DNA from: Tannerellaceae bacterium
Lineage (GTDB): Bacteria > Bacteroidota > Bacteroidia > Bacteroidales > Tannerellaceae
Assembly: GCA_031273385.1 (NCBI GenBank)
Contig: JAISRY010000177.1
Span: 1-5,988 of the forward strand
Direction of reading: 5' to 3'
DNA length: 5,988 nt
In this document: in pieces, positions 1-5,917 of the stretch
Layout: the number at the start of each line of letters is the position of its first letter
How positions within the stretch are numbered: position 1 is the first letter of the stretch
Position numbers and translations under genes: made by a program
The notes under the pieces: model-generated
Told to the model about the DNA's origin: nothing
What the model saw: only the letters and a program-made list of their open reading frames with translations
Databases searched by the model: none

Positions 1-2
1 TT

Positions 3-119
3 GCCGATGAAAACGGAAAACGCGTCGTGGTGAAAAAACCTGACAAGTGTACTGCTTGCGGAGACTGTATCCCGAAATGCAAATTCAACGCCCTCGAGAT
101 GGTAGAACGAATCCGGTAA
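3..119 (+). CDS. 4Fe-4S ferredoxin-type protein, C-terminal fragment
   Basis: This is the last 38 codons of a gene that begins before the window, read in the third frame and ending at a TAA. The visible tail holds one ferredoxin-type cluster motif, CTACGDCIPKC, which is CxxCxxCxxxC and would bind a [4Fe-4S] cluster. The last cysteine is followed by Lys instead of the usual Pro. The protein ends soon after in LEMVERIR. The family is clear from the cysteine spacing, but the parent protein could be a small ferredoxin, an oxidoreductase subunit or a larger iron-sulphur protein, and I cannot tell which. It converges on priA with a 71-base gap. I see no convincing hairpin terminator in that gap. 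Confidence 0.8.
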   Translation, partial: ADENGKRVVVKKPDKCTACGDCIPKCKFNALEMVERIR

Positions 120-190
120 TGCGACACTTAAATTCGTGCCAAGTCAGGAGTTCTGATCTTCCATTTTATCCGAGGATTTTTCCCTCTCTT

Positions 191-2653
191 TTATACGGGG
201 TCTACGTCGTAGTGGACGAGTAGTTGTTTGAAAGGGGGGTATTGGCGCATGTCGGTGTGGATATGATCCAGCAGTTCGCGTACGGGGGCGATGGCTGCGG
301 TGACTTCTATCTTTAGGACGATATGCTTTACGTGGAATGTCTGCACACGGGTGATTGGCGGAGAGACCGGACCTAACACACGCTCGCCCAGACGGGTGCG
401 CAGTTTGTCGGCGTAGAGCGAAGACATCTCTTGCAGGGAGGCTTCGTTGCGGCTACGGAGGACGAGCGTAATCAGGCGGTAGTAGGGTGGGTAGCGGAAG
501 AGGCTTCGTTCACTCAATTGGAGTTTCACCATCTCTTCGTAGGCAAATTGCTGCGTCATCAGGATCAAGGGGTGTTCGGGCTGTGACGTTTGTAAGACGA
601 CCGTGCCCTGCTTCTCCCTCCGTCCGGCACGCCCGCTGACCTGTACCATCAACTGGTACGCGCGTTCGTGCGCCCTGAAGTCCGGGAAATTCATCAGGCT
701 ATCTGCGTTCAATATCCCCACTACCCCGACGTTGCCGAAATCCAACCCCTTGGAAAGCATTTGCGTACCGATCAGGATATGGGTCTTCCCCTTTTCAAAG
801 TCGGCGATAATACGTTCGTACCCTGTACGTGTACGGGCGGAATCGAAATCCAGGCGTTCTACCCGTGCCGATGGGAAAAGCCGTCCGACCTCCTCTTCTA
901 TCTTCTCTGTCCCGAATCCCGACATTTTCAGGTCTCTCCCCCTGCATTGGGGACAGGTGTAGATGCGTTGTACCGAATAGCCGCAATAGTGGCAGCTGAG
1001 GCGGTTGTCGTGTTTATGGTAGGTCAGGCTGACGTCGCAATTGATGCAACGCGGCGCCCAACCGCAATCCCTGCACTCCGTCGCCGGTGCGAATCCGCGG
1101 CGGTTCTGGAACAGGATCGCCTGTTCGCCATTCTCCAACGCCTCGTTGATCTTTTGAACCAGCAGCGGGGAGAAGAGCGTATCTTTCATGATTTTCTTCC
1201 GTTTAAGCTCTTTGATATCCACGACGGTTATTTCGGGCATCAGGCAATCGGCGTAACGGGTGGTCAGTCGCACCAGTCCGTACTTGCCGCTGGTGGCGTT
1301 GTAATAGGAATCAATGGATGGCGTCGCCGAACCTAATAGGGTCTTTGCGCCATGCATACCGGCCAGTACGATCGCCGCGTTCCGGGCATGGTAGCGCGGG
1401 GCGGGATCCTGCTGTTTGTAGCTGTTTTCATGTTCTTCGTCGACGATGATAAGTCCCAGATCCTTAAAGGGGAGGAAGAGGGACGAACGCACGCCGAGGA
1501 TCAGTCTCGCCTCTTTTTCATACAGGAGTTTGTTCCATACCTCCACCCGTTCGTTGTCGGAGAATTTAGAGTGGTAAACGAGCAGTTTGTCGCCGAACAC
1601 TTTCGCCAGCCGTCCGGTTATTTGCGTTGTAATGGCGATTTCGGGAAGCAGGTACAAGACCTGACGCCCCTTTTTCAGTACGTCGTCGATCAGGTGGGTG
1701 TATATTTCGGTTTTCCCGCTCGACGTCACGCCATGCAACAGACAAACCTCCTTACTTTTAAAAGCATGAAGTATGCCGTTATAGGCGATCCGCTGCGCCT
1801 CCGTCAGGGAGGCAGGCTGCTCCAACCGGCAAACGGGCACCTGCAGCCGTCCGACCTCTTTCTCGTAGCTTTCCAACAAACCGCGCTTGATCAGCCCCTC
1901 CAGTACGGCAGGGGCATAACCTGACCTCTCCAGCAGCTCTTTTCGTGATAACTCTTTGGATAGTTGTGGGTTTAAGGCATGGCTTATGTCCAGGTAACAG
2001 ATCAGCATAGCCTCCTGTTTGGGGGCGCGTTTTAGTTCGCTAAAGGCCTCCCTCAGCTTCTCTTCCCGGTGGTACAGTTCCGGCAACCGGACAAAGGCCT
2101 GCTTCTTGGGGACGAATCCCTGTTTCATCTCTTCGCTGATCTCCACCGCGCCGCGCGCCATCAACGAGGAGATGACCGGCACCACATTCCGTATGCCCGA
2201 CTTCCGCTCCACTTCGGAGAGGGTCAGTTTCGGTTTGCCGGCAAAGGCGTCCAGTACGGTTTGTTCGTTGGGACGCAAGGGGAGGGCGGTTTCGAACGAC
2301 GGGTTGCAGGTCACCGTCGTTTCGCTTTCCAGCTTCAGCCCCGAGGGGAGGGCGGCCTTATAGACGTCGCCCAGTTTACATAAATAATAGGAGGCGATCC
2401 ACTCCCAAAAGCGCAGTTGGGGACGGCGGAGAACGGGCGCCGCATCCAGCAGCGCATAGAGTTCTTTCGTCTCAAAACCGGCCTCAGGCGGGCGTTCGTG
2501 TATGGAAAGGACGATGGCGGTATAGTAGCGCTTTTTCCCGAAATGCACAATCGCCCTGCATCCCGGAGCGACAGCCTTTTCCATTTCGGGAGGAATACGG
2601 TAGGTATAACTGTCCTCTAAAGGAAGCGGGAGTATTACGTTTGCGTATTTCAT
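191..2653 (-). CDS. priA: PriA, primosomal replication-restart helicase (N')
   Basis: PriA is the 3'-5' DNA helicase that recognises stalled or repaired forks and loads the replicative helicase away from oriC. The 820-residue product carries the expected modules. The N-terminal 3'-DNA-binding domain (about 1-105) begins MKYANVILPLPLEDSYTYRIP, and a winged-helix part follows. The helicase core has Walker A GVTSSGKTE (308-316), Walker B DEEH (405-408), motif III GSATPS (441-446), QNRRG (516-520) and motif VI GRAGR (674-678). A zinc-binding insert has eight cysteines in four pairs (C527/530, 536/539, 554/557, 567/570). The C-terminal domain runs from about 700 to 820. All catalytic and zinc residues are present. 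The length is somewhat above the E. coli protein (about 730), as is usual in Bacteroidetes. The ATG at 2653 is supported by the conserved N-terminus. No clear Shine-Dalgarno or own promoter is seen, so transcription may come through the upstream barrel gene 41 bases away. Confidence 0.97.
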   Translation of the reverse strand: MKYANVILPLPLEDSYTYRIPPEMEKAVAPGCRAIVHFGKKRYYTAIVLSIHERPPEAGFETKELYALLDAAPVLRRPQLRFWEWIASYYLCKLGDVYKAALPSGLKLESETTVTCNPSFETALPLRPNEQTVLDAFAGKPKLTLSEVERKSGIRNVVPVISSLMARGAVEISEEMKQGFVPKKQAFVRLPELYHREEKLREAFSELKRAPKQEAMLICYLDISHALNPQLSKELSRKELLERSGYAPAVLEGLIKRGLLESYEKEVGRLQVPVCRLEQPASLTEAQRIAYNGILHAFKSKEVCLLHGVTSSGKTEIYTHLIDDVLKKGRQVLYLLPEIAITTQITGRLAKVFGDKLLVYHSKFSDNERVEVWNKLLYEKEARLILGVRSSLFLPFKDLGLIIVDEEHENSYKQQDPAPRYHARNAAIVLAGMHGAKTLLGSATPSIDSYYNATSGKYGLVRLTTRYADCLMPEITVVDIKELKRKKIMKDTLFSPLLVQKINEALENGEQAILFQNRRGFAPATECRDCGWAPRCINCDVSLTYHKHDNRLSCHYCGYSVQRIYTCPQCRGRDLKMSGFGTEKIEEEVGRLFPSARVERLDFDSARTRTGYERIIADFEKGKTHILIGTQMLSKGLDFGNVGVVGILNADSLMNFPDFRAHERAYQLMVQVSGRAGRREKQGTVVLQTSQPEHPLILMTQQFAYEEMVKLQLSERSLFRYPPYYRLITLVLRSRNEASLQEMSSLYADKLRTRLGERVLGPVSPPITRVQTFHVKHIVLKIEVTAAIAPVRELLDHIHTDMRQYPPFKQLLVHYDVDPV

Positions 2654-2694
2654 CTGACCGGCGAAGCCCTGCCTTTAACCTTACATTATATATA

Positions 2695-3297
2695 TTAGAA
2701 CAAAAAGGCGGCGGAAATCACCCATGTCCGGTCTTTCCCCGCTTTTGCCAAGTCGACTTTCTTGATCGAATAGTTGTTTGTCAACCCCAAGCTATAATAA
2801 AAGCCCACTTGAAGATGTTTCAGGAGTTCCACGCCTGCGCCGAGATTCACGCCGGCGGAGAATGTTTTCGTTTCGAACTGCGACTTGACATTACTGGGCA
2901 TCTCCCAGAGTTTATCGCCGCTCACACAGAAATCGACATACGGGCCGGCTGCCAGGTAAGCTTTAATAATAGGAATACCGAATTTCCATTTTACATTGAC
3001 CGGTATTTCTATAAAATCGTTGTTCAATGACCTCGACCGGCCATCGGCGACTACATACACCCCTTTCTGCGAATAGAGGATGGCGGCGTCTATACCCAGC
3101 CCCACATACGGAACCATCGCCTCGATCATCGGCCCGATATGGAAGCCGGTGACATTGTCCGCGTTAGCGATCTCTTTACTAAAGCGGACAGTCGATATAT
3201 TCGCCCCTCCTTTTACGCCAAAACGTATTTGTGCATGGGCAGATACGGCAGTAAAAGCCATGATAACCACCCCGATAAACCCTAAAATCTTTTTCAT
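2695..3297 (-). CDS. PorT-like outer-membrane beta-barrel protein
   Basis: The 200-residue product starts with a classic signal peptide: MKK, a hydrophobic stretch to about residue 19, and a signal peptidase I site AHA|Q after residue 22. The mature part alternates short amphipathic strands rich in Gly and aromatic residues, for example IRFGVKGGANIS, HIGPMIEAMVP, FIEIPVNVKWKF, AYLAAGPYVDF, VNLGAGVELL and VGFYYSLGL. It ends in a terminal Phe (SAAFLF), the usual end of an outer-membrane barrel. The length and pattern fit a small barrel of about eight strands of the OMP_b-brl_2 / PorT-like type common in Bacteroidetes. The specific role is unknown, and it should not be equated with PorT of the type IX secretion system, which is a particular longer member. 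It precedes priA on the same strand with no visible terminator between them, so co-transcription is possible. Confidence 0.85.
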   Translation of the reverse strand: MKKILGFIGVVIMAFTAVSAHAQIRFGVKGGANISTVRFSKEIANADNVTGFHIGPMIEAMVPYVGLGIDAAILYSQKGVYVVADGRSRSLNNDFIEIPVNVKWKFGIPIIKAYLAAGPYVDFCVSGDKLWEMPSNVKSQFETKTFSAGVNLGAGVELLKHLQVGFYYSLGLTNNYSIKKVDLAKAGKDRTWVISAAFLF

Positions 3298-3326
3298 TTC
3301 ATTTCTTCTTTAAAACGTTCATCCGG

Positions 3327-3357
3327 CAAATTAAGGGGTTTTTCCTGTAATAAACAA
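3327..3357 (-). promoter_or_regulatory. Candidate promoter of the beta-barrel gene
   Basis: On the minus strand a TTG (3355-3357, within TTGTTTA) lies 20 bases before TTAATTTG (3327-3334). This matches the Bacteroidetes primary sigma pattern of a -33 TTG/TTTG and a -7 TAnnTTTG with one mismatch in the -7 box. The box ends about 30 bases before the ATG at 3297. A purine run (AAGAAG) just before the ATG could help ribosome binding. The call rests on consensus matching only. Confidence 0.45.
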
Positions 3358-3368
3358 CATTTAATCCG

Positions 3369-3376
3369 TACTTTTG
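3369..3376 (+). promoter_or_regulatory. fabI promoter -7 element (TACTTTTG)
   Basis: TACTTTTG is a perfect match to the Bacteroidetes -7 consensus TAnnTTTG. It places the transcription start near 3381-3384 and gives a short leader of roughly 20 bases before the ATG at 3401. The -33 region is weak; the T-rich run around 3339-3347 is the best candidate. The element includes the TTG at 3374, which argues against TTG as the fabI start. The divergent barrel-gene promoter lies within 50 bases, so the two may influence each other. Confidence 0.6.
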
Positions 3377-3400
3377 CAGAGTATTAAATTAGAATTGAGT

Positions 3401-4258
3401 ATGAGTCATGATTTATTGAAAGGGAAACGGGGAGTGATATTCGGTGCGCTGAACGACCTCTCTATTGCCTGGAAAGTAGCGGAAAGAGCCGTTGAAGAAG
3501 GAGCGGTGATCACGCTGAGTAATACGCCGGTAGCCGTCCGTATGGGCGAAGTGGACGTATTGGCCAAGAAACTTAACGCAGAGGTCATACCGGCGGACGC
3601 CGCCAGTGTGGAAGACCTCGAAATAGTGTTTGAAAAATCGGTAGAGATATTGGGCGGGAAGATCGATTTCGTGCTACATTCGATCGGGATGAGCCCGAAC
3701 GTGCGCAAGAAACGTACCTACGACGATCTGGATTACGACTTGCTGGAAAAGACGTTGGACGTCTCGGCGCTGTCGTTTCATAAGATGCTTCAAGTGGCCA
3801 AAAAGCAGGACGCCATCGCCCAATACGGCTCGGTGGTCGCCCTTAGTTATGTGGCGGCGCAACGGACGTTTTTCGGGTATAACGATATGGCCGACGCCAA
3901 AAGCCTGCTGGAATCCATCGCCCGCAGCTTCGGCTATATCTACGGACGCGAAAAGAATGTCCGTATCAATACGGTTTCGCAATCCCCGACGCAGACCACT
4001 GCCGGTAGCGGGATAAAGGGGATGAACCATTTGCTGGACTTTTCCGACAGGATGAGTCCGCTTGGAAATGCGACGGCGGCGGAATGTGCAGATTATTGCA
4101 TCACCCTCTTCTCAGACCTTACGCGTAAGGTGACCATGCAGAACCTCTTTCACGATGGAGGCTTCTCGAGCATGGGGATGAGCCTGCGGGCGATGAACCT
4201 GTACAGCAAGGCGCTGGAGGAGTTTTGCGACGAGGAGGGACGGATTATTTATGGATAA
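3401..4258 (+). CDS. fabI: Enoyl-[acyl-carrier-protein] reductase (NADH), FabI type
   Basis: FabI carries out the last reduction of each type II fatty-acid elongation cycle, turning trans-2-enoyl-ACP into acyl-ACP with NAD(P)H in the cytoplasm. It is the family targeted by triclosan. From the ATG at 3401 the product has 285 residues. The cofactor-binding start is GVIFGALNDLSIAWKVA (about residues 11-27), equivalent to the SIA loop of E. coli FabI. HSIGMSP (about 93-99) matches the HSIGFAP region. The active site is Y150 and Y160-x6-K167 within YNDMADAK, very close in position to E. coli Y146/Y156/K163. SPTQTTAGSGI (195-205) is the substrate-loop region. In-frame TTG at 3374 would add nine residues but lies in the promoter, and MSHDLLKGKRG is the natural family start. 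It is 28 bases from the next gene and probably in an operon with it. Confidence 0.96.
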   Translation: MSHDLLKGKRGVIFGALNDLSIAWKVAERAVEEGAVITLSNTPVAVRMGEVDVLAKKLNAEVIPADAASVEDLEIVFEKSVEILGGKIDFVLHSIGMSPNVRKKRTYDDLDYDLLEKTLDVSALSFHKMLQVAKKQDAIAQYGSVVALSYVAAQRTFFGYNDMADAKSLLESIARSFGYIYGREKNVRINTVSQSPTQTTAGSGIKGMNHLLDFSDRMSPLGNATAAECADYCITLFSDLTRKVTMQNLFHDGGFSSMGMSLRAMNLYSKALEEFCDEEGRIIYG

Positions 4259-4286
4259 GAATAACCGTTAATACCCCTTACAGGCC

Positions 4287-4895
4287 ATGCTGATCAGGAT
4301 CTATCCGGAAAACCCCAACCCGAGGGAGGTGAATAAAGTCGTCGACATCTTGCGCGACGGCGGGTTGGTAATCTATCCTACCGATACGGTGTATGCGATG
4401 GGATGCGATGCGTTGAATGTGCGCGCCATCGAAAAGATATGCCAAATCAAAGGGATAGACCCGCATAAGGGCGACCTGTCGATCATCTGTTACGACCTGT
4501 CGAATATCAGCGAATACGCCAAAGTCAGCAATGCGGCATTTAAGGTGATGCGGAAGAACCTCCCCGGTCCGTTCACCTTTATTTTACCCACCAGCAGCGA
4601 ACTGCCCAAGATCTATAAGAACAGGAAAGAGGTCGGTATCCGTGTCCCGGACAACACGATTATCCGCCAGTTGGTCTATGAGTTGGGCAACCCCATCCTG
4701 ACCACCTCCATCCACGACGACGACGACGTCATCGAATACACCACCGACCCCGAACTGATCCACGAAAAATACGAACACCAAGTCGACATCGTCATCCACG
4801 GCGGCTTCGGCGGCATAGACCCCTCCACCGTAGTCAACTGCACCACCAACGACTTCGAAGTAGTACGCCAAGGCAAAGGCGAACTGATCTTTTGA
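4287..4895 (+). CDS. YciO/Sua5/YrdC-family protein (putative L-threonylcarbamoyladenylate synthase)
   Basis: Members of this family bind nucleotide and dsRNA. The Sua5/YrdC branch makes threonylcarbamoyl-AMP from Thr, bicarbonate and ATP for the t6A37 modification of tRNA. The 202-residue product spans one YrdC domain with YPTDTVYAMGC (30-40), the lysine region ICQIKGIDPHKGDLS (51-65), LPGPFTFIL (92-100), GIRVPDN (117-123), LTTSIH (138-143), STVVN (180-184) and the terminal GKGEL. The overall pattern, including KGDLSIIC and the QVDIVIHGG segment, looks more like YciO than YrdC, and there is no Sua5 C-terminal domain. The t6A role is therefore inferred from family. A run of four Asp (144-147) is encoded by a GAC repeat. 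The start has AGG only two bases upstream, so no useful Shine-Dalgarno is seen. The stop codon abuts a tandem repeat. Confidence 0.88.
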   Translation: MLIRIYPENPNPREVNKVVDILRDGGLVIYPTDTVYAMGCDALNVRAIEKICQIKGIDPHKGDLSIICYDLSNISEYAKVSNAAFKVMRKNLPGPFTFILPTSSELPKIYKNRKEVGIRVPDNTIIRQLVYELGNPILTTSIHDDDDVIEYTTDPELIHEKYEHQVDIVIHGGFGGIDPSTVVNCTTNDFEVVRQGKGELIF

Positions 4896-4930
4896 GTTGA
4901 GAATTGAGAGTTGAGAGTGGAGAGTTGAGT
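4896..4930. repeat. 7-bp tandem repeat, five copies (GTTGAGA)
   Basis: Five heptamers follow directly after the yciO TGA: GTTGAGA, ATTGAGA, GTTGAGA, GTGGAGA and GTTGAGT. Each differs from the consensus by at most one base. The repeat begins at the base after the stop codon, so it forms the start of the 3' untranslated region or the flank of the large palindrome. Its function is unknown; slippage-prone heptamers are a plausible origin. Confidence 0.85.
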
Positions 4931-4937
4931 TAGGAAT

Positions 4938-5311
4938 AAAAAGCCCCCAAATAAAGTTTTCGTTTTTTTGCCTTCACAGCTTCACCTTTCGTGTAACTTT
5001 TTGGCAGACAGGGAAATGTGGTGAAGGGAGGGTGAACGTAGGTGAATGTACGGTGAAACGGGGCGCTGGGGAGGCCACCCCGCCCTTATTGTGCAAATCA
5101 CCGAACAACAGCTATCCGTTAGGAAAGAACGAACGAATCTCGATGGATCGCCAACTACAATAAGTGAAGACTCTCCTCCCCAACGCCCCGTTTCACCGTA
5201 CATTCACCTCCCTTCACCTTTCCTTCACCATATTCCCTTATCCCCCAAAAAGTTACACGAAAGGTGAAGCTGTGAAGGCAAAAAAACGAAAACTTTATTG
5301 GGGAGGTTTTT
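4938..5311. repeat. Large interrupted palindrome with 155-bp arms (possible foldback or MITE-like element)
   Basis: The left arm 4938-5092 and right arm 5157-5311 are reverse complements of each other over 155 bp without a single gap, with 134 of 155 positions matching by hand count. Identity is perfect over 55 bp (4950-5004 with 5245-5299), 34 of 35 over 5040-5074 with 5175-5209, and 8 of 8 next to the centre (5085-5092 with 5157-5164). Between these blocks it is weaker. The core is 64 bp (5093-5156). Each arm has four GTGAA/TTCAC motifs at 10-11 bp spacing plus two more nearer the outer end. The outer edges are A5 and T6 runs next to C/G runs, so transcripts would form a very long hairpin flanked by U-rich sequence. 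I see no transposase and no clear target-site duplication. Short open frames within it arise only from the mirrored sequence. Confidence 0.9.
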
Positions 5312-5328
5312 TGCTCTATTTCTTCAAT

Positions 5329-5368
5329 TTTGTACCAAAAAGAGTAAAATTTGTACCAAAAAGAGTAA
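5329..5368. repeat. 21-bp direct repeat, two copies
   Basis: The 19-base unit TTTGTACCAAAAAGAGTAA occurs at 5329-5347 and again identically at 5350-5368, giving a period of 21 bp. It lies 18 bases beyond the right end of the large palindrome. The identity of both copies suggests either a recent duplication or a preserved pair of protein-binding sites two helical turns apart. Confidence 0.85.
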
Positions 5369-5454
5369 CGCATATCTACGAATATATGCTAAAGAAAAGA
5401 ACAAGAAGCAGGGTCATTGCATTTATAATGACGGCACCAATTCAGCTTTCAGCC

Positions 5455-5538
5455 GGACGGGAGCCATTTTAAACGGGACGGGAGCTATTCTAAATAGGTC
5501 GGGAGCTATTTTTATTTGGACGGGAGCCATTCCCGGTT
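5455..5538. repeat. 21-bp tandem repeat, four copies
   Basis: The motif GGACGGGAGCYATT begins at 5455, 5476, 5497 and 5518, an exact 21-bp period; the third copy reads GGTCGGGAG. The seven bases between motifs are A/T-rich in the first three copies and change to CCCGGTT in the last, which resembles the spacer of the 22-bp array that follows. In one frame it reads as a heptapeptide repeat (TGAILNG-like), but the frame starts with a non-ATG codon, has no family likeness and is broken by the next array, so I treat it as noncoding. Confidence 0.85.
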
Positions 5539-5540
5539 CT

Positions 5541-5650
5541 ACACAATTGTATAGCCCCGGCTACCTAACTGTGTAGTCCGGCCTACACAATTGTCTGTCT
5601 CCGACTACACAATTGTCTACACCCGGCCACACAATTGTGTAATTACCGCT
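5541..5650. repeat. 22-bp tandem repeat, five copies, with palindromic ACAATTGT core
   Basis: ACACAATTGT begins at 5541, 5585, 5607 and 5629, with a degenerate copy ACCTAACTGT at 5563, so all five start exactly 22 bp apart. Each is followed by about 12 bases ending near CCGGCT. The core ACAATTGT is self-complementary, and the last copy is a perfect 12-bp palindrome ACACAATTGTGT (5629-5640). Regularly spaced palindromic cores fit a dimeric protein binding side by side on one helix face, but no replication or partition gene is near, so an origin or iteron role is not supported. Confidence 0.85.
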
Positions 5651-5718
5651 ATCCGCTCACGCAGATAAATAAATGGAAATGACGGCGAATCGCAATCACC
5701 TGAAAATCAAATAGTACC

Positions 5719-5749
5719 CGTCATTGCGAACGCAGTGAAGCAATCCAGG
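5719..5749. repeat. Dispersed-repeat-like sequence (GTCATTGCGA...GAAGCAATCCAGG)
   Basis: The sequence starts CGTCATTGCGAACGC and ends GTGAAGCAATCCAGG. ATTGC (5723-5727) can pair with GCAAT (5740-5744) in a small stem. From memory, closely similar sequences are scattered as intergenic repeats in many unrelated bacterial genomes. That recollection is the basis for the call and needs a genome search. A diverged, partly inverted copy may lie just upstream around 5684-5698 (GCGAATCGCAATCAC). Confidence 0.5.
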
Positions 5750-5850
5750 AGTGTCCACAAAAACCTCATTTTCACCTAATTCCAAAAACAAAACAACCTG
5801 CGGTAGCTGATGAGTGCCAATATAAAACTAACCTCATTGTAATGACACAT

Positions 5851-5867
5851 CATGGATCCAATCCATG
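5851..5867. other. Small perfect hairpin (CATGGAT/ATCCATG)
   Basis: CATGGAT and ATCCATG form a 7-bp perfect stem with a 3-base loop (CCA). No T-run follows, so it does not look like an intrinsic terminator. It may be chance or an operator-like palindrome in the repeat region. Confidence 0.35.
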
Positions 5868-5874
5868 AATGGAT

Positions 5875-5917
5875 ATTTCGGCGATACCCGCCCAGTGATT
5901 TCGGTGATACCCGCCCA
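5875..5917. repeat. 23-bp direct repeat, two copies
   Basis: The 20-base unit ATTTCGGYGATACCCGCCCA occurs at 5875-5894 and 5898-5917, a period of 23 bp, with one C/T difference between the copies. It is the fourth distinct pair or array in this gap with a period of 21-23 bp. Confidence 0.85.

Noticed and set aside
120..190. Terminator between the 4Fe-4S gene and priA
   Set aside because: Only a 4-bp stem (ATCC/GGAT with a 2-base loop) before five Ts is visible, which is too short to call.
668..1336. Long plus-strand open frame of 222 codons, and others at 1352-1924 and 2019-2383
   Set aside because: They lie opposite priA, whose full set of helicase and zinc motifs is on the minus strand. 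Their translations show no family likeness.
3674..4030. Minus-strand open frame opposite fabI
   Set aside because: It is a shadow of fabI, which has all active-site residues on the plus strand.
4982..5267. Two 73-codon frames on opposite strands, both beginning MYGETGRWGG
   Set aside because: They are the same sequence read from the two arms of the palindrome, with no ribosome-binding signal or known domain. They are a product of the inverted repeat.
4938..5311. Invertible promoter (phase-variable switch)
   Set aside because: Inverted arms fit, but the core has no TAnnTTTG promoter, no recombinase gene is in view, and most of the segment between the perfect blocks is itself palindromic. Only long-read evidence of inversion would revive it.
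5298..5576. 92-codon frame with heptapeptide repeats (TGAILNG-like)
   Set aside because: It starts at TTG inside the palindrome arm and its repeats are simply the 21-bp DNA arrays read in frame. The frame ends in the 22-bp array.
5541..5650. Replication origin with iterons
   Set aside because: No Rep or partition gene is seen in the window. The neighbouring genes are chromosomal housekeeping genes.
5329..5917. CRISPR array
   Set aside because: Periods of 21-23 bp leave no room for spacers of about 30 bp, and no cas genes are present.
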